Below, piece by piece: positions 55,801 to 64,000 of a DNA stretch of 64,000 bases. Made by a program: the position numbers and the translations under genes. Each line of letters opens with the position of its first letter. The first letter of the stretch is position 1. The DNA is taken from positions 992,001 to 1,056,000 of the forward strand of contig JAACJO010000007.1 of assembly GCA_013368445.1 (NCBI GenBank). Reading direction: 5' to 3'. A model generated the notes under the pieces. That model did not search any database, was not told the origin of the DNA, and worked only from the letters and a program-made list of their open reading frames with translations. The DNA comes from Leucocoprinus leucothites (Eukaryota > Basidiomycota > Agaricomycetes > Agaricales > Agaricaceae).

Positions 55801-58215
55801 GGCAACACGTTTTGGGCACCACGGTCTCGTCGTCATTGTCAAAGGCCACGAAGAACTCTTCTTTGAATTCGGAGCCGAAGACAAGCGCGATTCCTTTATT
55901 CTTCTTCTCGAACGGCAAATGGAGGATGTCCGTAGACGTCTTGCAACAGGAGACAACACTGCCATACACTCGCCAGGAAAACGTGAAGCGCTCATTTTAG
56001 AAGAATTCGAGAGGAAGGATTCGGGCTCAAGCATGGAGCTCGCAGCACCCTCGGGGCCGGAGAATATGACGGACTCGTTACCTGCTGTTATGTTTACTTC
56101 TGCGTCGTCGACTTTTTTGACGTTTAAGCCGAGCAAGCCTCTCCATTTTACTTTTTTGACGATTGGCTCGAGAGGAGACGTGCAGCCGTATATTGCACTT
56201 GCCAAGGGGTTGATTACAGATGGGCATAAGTGTCGGATAGCGACCCATGGGGAGTTTAAGGAGTGGATCGAGTCGGTAAGTTGAAGCATCCTGCCTTGAG
56301 CGAAATCAACACTTATAGTGTGCATTACAGCATGGTATTGAGTTTGGGTATGTCGGTGGTGATCCTGCAGAGTTGATGCGTATATGCGTTGAGAATGGCA
56401 CATTTACTGTGTCGTTCTTGAAGGAGGGTCTCCAGAAGGTGTGTGGCCCTGATCCAACTTGCATTTCAGTCACTTAACTCAGACCCTCTCCCGCTAGTTC
56501 CGAGGCTGGGTGGACGACCTATTGAAGACTTCATGGGACGCTTGCCAGGGGACAGACGTTTTGGTTGAGAGCCCTAGTGCTATGGGTGGATATCACATCG
56601 CTGAGGCCCTGGCAATCCCGTACTTCCGAGCCTTCACGATGACATGGACAAGGACTCGGTGCGTCCCCAGCTCACACATCCTGAATCCACGCTCACAGTC
56701 ATTCTCCAGCGCATATCCGCATGCATTTGCAGTTCCTGAACGCAAGGTCAGCCCCTAGATAACTACACTTCAAAGTGGGATACTGACTGTATTATAGATG
56801 GGTGGAAGCTATAACTATATGGTGGGTCTACCTCCAGATCGGTGGTTGAGTAATGGCTAACCTTCATTCAAGTCCTATGTCATGTTCGACCAAGTCTTCT
56901 GGCGGGCCACATCCGGTCAAATCAACCGATGGCGCCGGAATATCCTGCACCTGCCGCCAACAAGCCTGGATAAGATGGAACCTCACAAGATCCCTTTCCT
57001 TTACAATTTCAGTCCGCATATTGTTCCTCCCCCTCTTGATTGGCCCGAGTGGATTCGAGTCACAGGTACTTGTGTCTTGCTAAGCAAATACGCTTCTTGA
57101 TTGATTCCTTTTTCCAGGCTACTGGTTCCTTGACGAAGCCGATGTTAGTGCGAAACGATGGACACCTCCCGAGGACCTCGTGCGATTTATTGACAATGCA
57201 CATCGTATTGGCAAGAAGGTCGTATACATTGGGTTCGGCAGCATTGTTGTATCTGACCCGAAGGCAATGACCAAATGTGTCATCGAGGCTGTGGTTCAAA
57301 GTGGGGTGTATGCGATTCTCTCCAAAGGATGGTCGGACCGACTACATATCAAGACTGGCGATGCCTACGAACCGGAGGAGCCTTTGCCACCCCAGATTTA
57401 TGCTATTCAGTCTATTCCGCATGATTGGTTATTCACGCGCATTGACGCAGCGTGTCACCATGGAGGTGCTGGAACCACCGGTGCTAGTCTACGAGGTATG
57501 TGCTCCATTGTGCTTCATCTATATTCCGATACTGATAGCTCGAATGTTTTTAGCTGGTATTCCGACTATCATTAGACCGTTCTTTGGTGATCAATTCTTC
57601 TGGGCCGACAGGGTCGAAGCCCTCGGAGTCGGCTCTGGCGTTAGAAAACTTACAGTCGCCTCTTTAACCGAGGCTTTAATCACAGCAACTCATGACCAGA
57701 AACAAATAGATAGAGCCCGTCTCATCGGTGAACAGATTCGATCGGTAAGCTTTTCCTGCCTTGTTCGTCGGAAATGTTTTTCATGCGTTGTATAGGAGAA
57801 AGGAGTTGCTATCGCCATTGAGTCTATCTACAGGGATCTGGAGTATGCTCGTTCATTGATCAAGCACACTACTGTGGAGGACCCTGGAGATGACGCCGAT
57901 AACGAACACTCGACGATACGTAACCATGACGCCTCATTCTCTAATCCCATCTCACCGGCTTCCTACTCGGGATACGGTTCTGCTGGTTCCATGAGAGGCC
58001 CACCTAGTGAAGATTGGAGTGTTATCTCTGATTCTGAGGATCAAGACAGGGAACAGCGGTCGTCAGTGGGCTCCCAGCTTAGCGAGGGAAAGGGAAGCAA
58101 GGATAGTCCGCCCAAGCAGAAGAGCATTGCAGCTGCTATGCTGTCAGTGTTACCAGACTCGTTGACTTCTGGAACACCTCGACTTCGCACCCTCTCTAGT
58201 TCTTCGCGTCACTGA
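52839..58215 (+). CDS. ATG26: UDP-glucose:sterol 3-beta-glucosyltransferase, GRAM-PH-GRAM-GT (Atg26-like)
   Basis: Transfers glucose from UDP-glucose to ergosterol on cytosolic membrane faces; in some fungi Atg26 is needed for pexophagy. The ATG at 52839 starts a disordered Ser-rich region with a basic [13 protein letters not shown]. The first GRAM domain spans about 53,930-54,170 ([35 protein letters not shown]). The PH domain spans about 54,240-54,600 ([30 protein letters not shown]). A second GRAM lies at about 55,500-55,960 ([35 protein letters not shown]). The GT domain begins [20 protein letters not shown] (56,150) and includes [20 protein letters not shown], then [14 protein letters not shown] at about 57,450-57,620, the UDP-sugar site. 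The C-terminal tail is Ser-rich and ends [10 protein letters not shown]. Introns are short and the frame is intact throughout. Confidence 0.93.
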
Positions 58216-58369
58216 TTTAACCCTTCTATCTATACCTATTCATGCCTCCGATCTTTCGAGGTGCTATACATTTGCTCTCATAGAGTATACTTTTACCACA
58301 TTCACGATGTAGATTGCGTCAGATAGTTTTCTTGGTCACGTTTTTTTACAGTACTGTACATTAGTTTTG

Positions 58370-59936
58370 TTACATAGTTTCAGCACTATAATGTTCATCA
58401 AACACGCCTTTACTGAATTGACCAAATGTTTGCACCGGCGATAAGAGCTGGTCAGTGTTGGGTTGCATGAAAAGCGCAAATGTTTGGCGAGAAATGTTAA
58501 CAGCGTCTGAACCACTAGCACCGACTCGGACACAATGAGGCGTAGCGCGCAATTTACCACCTGTGGCTACCTCCAGTGCTTCTCCCGTCTGGAACGCGAG
58601 GCAGTCAACTGGGATCGAAACCTTGGTCAGATCACCGCCCCTAGTGCGTATGTATAAACCCGAAGATGGAGATGGAGATGAAACGACAGTAGGCTCCCCA
58701 TTGGACCCCTTGCGCAAGAACATGGCCTAGGGATAAATGAGCTTTCGCTGTGGATATGAACTTCGAGATGATGATCACTCACGGAACATAACCCCGTTAA
58801 CAAAGAGTGGTCTAGGTGGAAACCGCACCAACTATCAATTGGCTCGTCTTCTTTAGATATAGACTCTTCTGGGGATGGGGGGAAATAATGCAACAACCGA
58901 GCCTTGGTTGTCTGGGAACTGCTGATGAGTTCCGGCAGTGACATTGATGAGTCTGATAAATGAGAAAGAGCTGGGAGAGGTCAGAGAAGCAATAAGCTGG
59001 AAGCTCCTATCTCTAAAATAACTCACCAAAAGGCTGACACGCAGCAGCCAGTTGACAACCAACATTGAAAACAAAACTAGAAATGTGGAATTAAGGTCTT
59101 TGCTCCGAACGCCGGTCAATTGCGCTCACCGCCCCAAGTTCTTGAAAGCACTTTCGAACCCCTCGATCCCACCCTCATCCGCCCTGGGCCCTGTCCAGTG
59201 CTTTAGTTATTTCCATGTCTGCAAGCAGCTTGTACCCAGCCGAAGACTCTCACATATATTTTGCCCGTAATATTCGGGGTACTTCTCCTGCTCACTCTGG
59301 GACAAGCTTGGCTTATCAACCACAGGATTGGCGTAGTATGAACCCTTCAGGGTATCTGCCATCAGGAAACCGCTTAAGTTAACCACCGAACGCCCGACAT
59401 AAAACAAAGGACCTCCTGACCTGGCTTCCCATTCATAATTTCCTTCATCATCGCAAACAACCCACTTCAGTGAACTGCTTTTGAGATTAAAGTGCTTCCA
59501 TACCTTGCCATGCGACCAGCCAAAGCTGTCCAGCAAATGTTAAATCACAGAATCTAAGCCCGAAATGAAAAATGATGATCAACCTACCTATATCTGCTCG
59601 CGGGGTGGGTATATTTCTCCCTCACATCTTCGAGCAACTGTGCGAATTGATAAGCCAGCTTCAATAATCTTTCTCTGTGTGCAGAGTATTCTAGAGGTAG
59701 ATCCCGAACGATGATGATACCCAGTGATTTTGGATGAGATCCAAAAGCCTCATCTGTGGGGACATAGGATCTCGGTGTCAGATGTGCTAGCGGTCAACGC
59801 CAACGTGGGCTTGGGACGACGCACCGATGGCATCTCGCAGAGATAGAGGTGAAGAAACCAAAGTCGGGTATGAAATTGCTACAGCTCCCTCAGCAGTTCG
59901 AGTGATAGGCTGCATTTGTCTTGTCAGACTCGCCAT
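58370..59936 (-). CDS. 2-oxoglutarate/Fe(II) oxygenase-like protein (isopenicillin-N-synthase fold)
   Basis: A non-haem iron oxygenase-like protein of unknown substrate. The ATG at 59936 begins MASLTRQMQPITRTAEGAVA, followed across a 38-base intron by AHLTPRSYVPTDEAFGSHPK. The N-terminal half continues with LGIIIVRDLPLEYSAHRERL, YSFGWSHGKVWKHF and GSYYANPVVDKPSLSQ. The iron-binding H-x-D is visible in SWCGFHLDHSLLTGL. The distal His with its Arg is in GGKLRATPHCVRVG, preceded by IPVDCLAFQTGEALEVATGG. The last exon ends HYSAETM at 58372-58370. The spacing of HxD and distal His fits the family. It is convergent with the sterol glucosyltransferase gene; the stops are 155 bases apart. Confidence 0.78.
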
Positions 59937-60371
59937 CGTACGAGAGAGTAGTCGTCTTGCCATCGAGTTAGTTGAGGAAAGAGATCCAGAGGCCGCCCAG
60001 ATTGATACTAATATCAAGAAGAAGAATGCAGCTTATGGTGCAGAACACCTCGTGTTGTTGGGAAGCAAAATGCAAGGAGCGGGATCATGTTGCACATTCA
60101 ATCTACAACACATCAATGCATCAGGCAAGGGCTTCGGAGCAACAGCAGTTCCCGCGGCCGTGTGTAGTGCTCAAGTTGGTTTATATAAATCAACAGTCAG
60201 TCACTTTTAGAACCACTCGCTAGCCTCTTGTCGGAAAATTTTATTGTATCTACAGAACGACAGCTGCATCACCGGTTCGTGATCCAATGCAGTACTCCAA
60301 GTGAGGCTGAGAAGGCAGAGACTGAACTGGCAAGGCCAAAGATAAAACCTTAATAGACTAAAAATATACGG
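59937..60371. other. Intergenic region upstream of the oxygenase gene
   Basis: About 435 bases between two leftward genes. It holds the oxygenase promoter. A rightward open frame of about 127 codons overlaps it (59,827-60,210) but extends over the oxygenase first exon on the other strand and looks like no known protein. Confidence 0.45.
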
Positions 60372-63300
60372 TCAATTTTCCCCATCCATCAACTTCAAGT
60401 CAACCTCTGATAGCGCACTCCGAAGTGCTGCTCCCGTCTCATCTATTGAATGCAAGAAACGCAGCAGTTGGCGGCACAGCTGCCACTCCTGCTGTTCCAC
60501 AGCGGCCTTGAGGAGCCGCACGGCATCACTATTGTTTTCATCTAGCTGCTCGAGGTTATGTAGAACCAAAAGATAAGATCCGGCCGTTTTCAAGCGTCCA
60601 GACGATAGGCAAGCCTACAAAGATGAGAAACAAAGCGTCAAAAAGAGCAGCTGATGGCATTGATTTTTTGCATTAACATACCTCAAATAGCTGTTTGGGG
60701 TTCCCAACAACGTCGAACAAACGACGCCATCTGGTCATCTCCGTCTTCCTCGCGCAACCAACGACGACATCGAGAGAGACGTCAAAGTGATCTAGGAACT
60801 CAATTGTTGTCGGCAAAACTGTGTCATTCTCGCTCCCGCCCGAGTTTCCATTCGTAGTCTCGGACTCGATGACTGTATGGAGTAAGATCTCTAAGGCGTG
60901 CGCAAAGAAGACAAGTTCTTTATACTGCGAGGCGAAAGCCACGGCTTCCTTGACTTGGCCTGCGCTCAACTGATACAGGAGAATGTGCTGTAGGAAGAGA
61001 TGGGACTTATGAAATGGTCAACGATGTGTCATCTGATATTAAACGGCGCTCCACGCACACTAGTAGCATGTCTAAACATGACAAAAGGGAGGTTCGATCT
61101 TGCCGCGAGCTCATTCTCTGCACCTATGATAATACCTTTATCCATCAACACAGCTAGTAGCCATAATCAGTCACCAAGAAACTCGCTACCAAAAGGGACT
61201 GACAAAGGGGGTAGAACCCAAGTGGGATCGTCACGCTTTCTTTGACGTCTTCTGTTATCTCCTCCGTAGATTGTTGCTCGATGGCGAGAGCATTCAGCCA
61301 GATACGGATACCATGCACATCATATGCCCACAAGGAATTTTCAAGGGCCGAGATGCCTCGTAAATGGATCCAACAAAACTCGATGCGATCTGCAAAAATT
61401 TGCATGTCATATTTAACCTCTTGTTCTGCAGACTAACGGCAATGTCAGAAATGACGTATATGGACACACGGAACCGCACCTTCCGAGGCCTCAGTAGAAT
61501 TAGCTGTCCTCCCACTACCATCAGGACAGTAGCCACCGCTAGATCATCGGCTGGATCGCCCAGCTCTGTTCAGTTATGCGAGTGTTAGCTTATCAATGGA
61601 CAATACCCGCGTTAGGTTCACTCACGCTTCTGGGCAGTTGGGATCATCCAACTGAGCATGCGCACAGCACTTGGTGCGGCAATTATTCCGTCAAAGGTAA
61701 TGCTACCGCATAAGTGTAATTTGATCGTATCTGTTGTTGGTACCACCAAGTAATGGTAAAGAGTGTTTTCCAGTGTATAAACAAGAAGAGAATTGTCCAC
61801 CAAAGACAGTATGACAACAGGTGACGGCAGCATCTCTCGATGAAGGACATTGGTGTTACTAAGTTCAAGGTCTCTGGAATAAAGCCGGAGCTATGGAAAC
61901 TTAGCTTCGAAAAGGCAATCGGGAAGAGAGCGGAACATACCTGATAAGAATGTGTTACCTCGACGGCAGCAATCAGTACGTGATGGAACCACAAGAGGCC
62001 TCCTCGAACTGCGAATGCCTGTTCCTGCTGTCTATCCGAAAAGACTTTCCAGCGGCCTGACGTGGAACTGTAATGTATCAACCCCCTCCTACCGGCGACA
62101 GCAACCAGACGGCCATCTGCACTTATGGAGGAGTATCGGATGGGCCAATTTGTTGCAAGATAATGCTGAGGAATCTGGATATGCATATTCAGCCTAAGAT
62201 GAAATAACATATACCGATGAGCCTAACCTTAATGTGCTGCCATACATCAGATTCCGGGTTGATGACGCTCATATCCGGCTGATCGGCTCCCCGGTATACG
62301 AGAGCTCGGTCGTCCATCTGCAGAAAAGCGTAGCGGGTGTTGTCCTGCCGACCGAATGCATTCAAAGTTTACACATCATTACCCAATAGTAACAAACGTA
62401 CAGGCGAATGTTGGCCAGTAGTAGCACTTTTCGCAAATGGTATGGCGAATAGTTGGCCGTCAACCCCTGATAAACATTCAGTCAAGCACCCTGATGAAAA
62501 CACGGCAACTTCGCACTTTGAGAATGTTGCCGAGCTAACACGAAAAGCTCGAAATTACCGGGGCCCCAGAACTGAAAAGGTCTAAGTGCCACAGGGATAG
62601 AAGGCCAATTCATTTAGACTTACGAGCTGATTAATTCCGCCCATGAAAAGGTCTTGAAATCTAACGGGGAAAATTAGCAGCCCGTTTCAAGCGATCCGGT
62701 GAAGGAAACTACTTTGATCCATCAAGAATATCTTCAACCTCAAACCCGGAAGCCAAGCACCTTCCACTGACACTGAATATACCCCACCCGTTGGTCCATC
62801 CAACAGCCAAGACATAGCCATCCGAACTCCACTCAAGTGCCGTAACCTGCCCTGTCGGACGATGAAAAGGGTTAGGCACTTCAACAGACTGAGACTTCGG
62901 CATTATTCCGCTCTGAGATGGTAAGTTCTTGAACTCAAGACCACCGCTGCAGCCTCGTCAATGACATGCGAGAATATAGAAAATGTGGTGAAATACCTGT
63001 ATGTCCCAATGGCAAATACAGAAAATCTTGTATTAATTGCAGCGACAGTGGCTCGCTGAGGCTCATGATAGGTTTGGGAGGTAGATGCTTCCATAGGGTC
63101 TACACGGCGCTGTTTTTGTACCCATTTGGGAGTGACAAAGCTGTGGATACATGTGCCTTGCCATCCGAATCGCTGATGAGGTTTTGAAGCGATACTTTGG
63201 GCTACCTTTGAAATGTCATTGTTAGCTTCAAGGGAGGCATACCGGGAGACTCACCGGTTCCGAGTCGGGATCTTGAGGTTTAATATCTGGTTCGTAATCC

Positions 63301-64000
63301 ACGATATCCTCTTCGTGTAACTGTACAAAATAAACCCTTCCGTCTGTTGTTATCCAGACCTCTCCTAACATTGACCTTGAGTGAAATATTTTCGCAATGC
63401 CGCCTGATGGACACCGTCAAGACCCATAAGTCCCTGAGATGTATGAAAACAACCTACCTTCAGGCTCCTCCAACCAGGAGAAATCGTCCTCGTTCAGAAT
63501 CCAAGTGTCATATGTATGTGGTCTGGGGTCGTCGTTATCTTGTGGCCAAGGCATTCGCTGAATAGTTGGGGGATTATCTGTGGTGAACATTAAATGGGTT
63601 CTCCTTGGCGAAACGCTGAAAACAATCAGTATATGACGTCAACAAATTACCGGAACAGTATATACTCACCTCAATAAGGCCCCTTCGACACAAACCACCC
63701 CTTCGAAGTGCAAACCGATTGGCTGAAGCGGCAGACCTTCACCAGGACCAGCCAAGAAAGTCCGCATAGCTTGTAGAGACAGAGGTGGTGGGCGATAGAC
63801 TTCTCCATCTTCTTCATAGTCAACAGAAACCAGAACAAGAAAGGATGCTGACGTCTATCCAGACGACCCTCTTCGTTAGCAGCTTTACACCGAGAAAAGC
63901 AGCTACAAGGATATACCTGGATGATGATACGTGAACCATCTGGTGACCACCATACATTTACGTTCTCTCCGTGATCAATTATCGAGGTCGGTGTCCTGGA
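60372..64000 (-). CDS. RIC1: RIC1, Rab6/Ypt6 GEF subunit (5' end outside window)
   Basis: Ric1 with Rgp1 activates the Golgi Rab GTPase Ypt6/Rab6 in endosome-to-Golgi traffic. The C-terminal Ric1 domain reads QVKEAVAFASQYKELVFFAH, ALEILLHTVIES, LPTTIEFLDHFDVSLDVVVG and CARKTEMTRWRRLFDVVGNP. It ends with AAVEQQEWQLCRQLLRFLHS and VDLKLMDGEN at 60374-60372. Upstream the protein shows beta-propeller style repeats: VNVWWSPDGSRIIIQTS (about 63,930-63,980), GQVTALEWSSDGYVLAVGWT (about 62,800-62,850) and WPIRYSSISADGRLVAVAGR (62,080-62,140). Many short introns split it. The N terminus and first propeller strands lie beyond the right edge. Reading frames are consistent with an intact gene. Confidence 0.88.

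Noticed and set aside
59827..60210. A 127-codon rightward frame over the oxygenase 5' end
   Set aside because: It overlaps the first exon of the oxygenase gene on the other strand and its sequence has no recognisable domain.
1..64000. CRISPR arrays, bacterial operons, rRNA genes or phage
   Set aside because: No spaced short repeats or rRNA sequence was seen, and the intron-rich gene structure is eukaryotic.

Overview
The window looks like nuclear DNA of a mushroom-forming basidiomycete (Agaricomycetes type). Genes are dense, on both strands, and split by many introns of about 47-65 bases with GT..AG ends. The best-reconstructed proteins resemble fungal families: an F-box protein with a cyclin-D1-binding-like tail, a DUF7702-type membrane protein, LAS1, a SYLF-SH3 actin-patch protein, a GH72 glucanosyltransferase, an F-BAR RhoGAP, a GRAM-PH sterol glucosyltransferase, RIC1 and two ABCC transporters. 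No species can be named from the sequence alone.

Layout. 1-15.5 kb is ordinary gene space: prenylcysteine oxidase-like (partial, -), F-box (+), dienelactone hydrolase (-), DUF7702-like (-), LAS1 (+), a secreted or single-pass membrane protein of unknown function (-), SYLF-SH3 (+), and a PIF1 helicase with an RNase H1-type N-terminal domain (-). 15.6-27.6 kb is a mobile-element island. It holds decayed PIF1-like helicase copies on both sides, a Tc1/mariner element with 215-bp inverted ends, and a Ty1/copia retrotransposon. The copia gag-pol frame runs unbroken in phase for 5.3 kb except for eight TGA stops. The old parts of the island have almost no CG dinucleotides. 27.7-30.8 kb is an F-BAR RhoGAP (-). 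31.4-46.4 kb is a tandem pair of full ABCC transporters (+). 46.7-64 kb returns to housekeeping genes: RRM/zinc-knuckle RNA-binding protein (-), GH72 wall enzyme (-), SUR7/PalI-like membrane protein (-), sterol glucosyltransferase (+), a 2-oxoglutarate oxygenase-like enzyme (-), and RIC1 (-, runs off the right edge).

The genes do not form one pathway. Several act at the cell surface and endomembranes (F-BAR RhoGAP, SYLF-SH3, GH72, SUR7/PalI-like, sterol glucosyltransferase, RIC1, ABC pumps), but nothing in the sequence shows co-regulation. The strongest unusual signals are a one-nucleotide exon required at the same place in both ABC paralogs, GC-AG introns confined to one paralog, patchy near-identity between the paralogs that includes introns, and a CpG-transition signature that explains every stop in the copia element. 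All exon structures here were read by eye from frames and splice motifs and have no transcript support.
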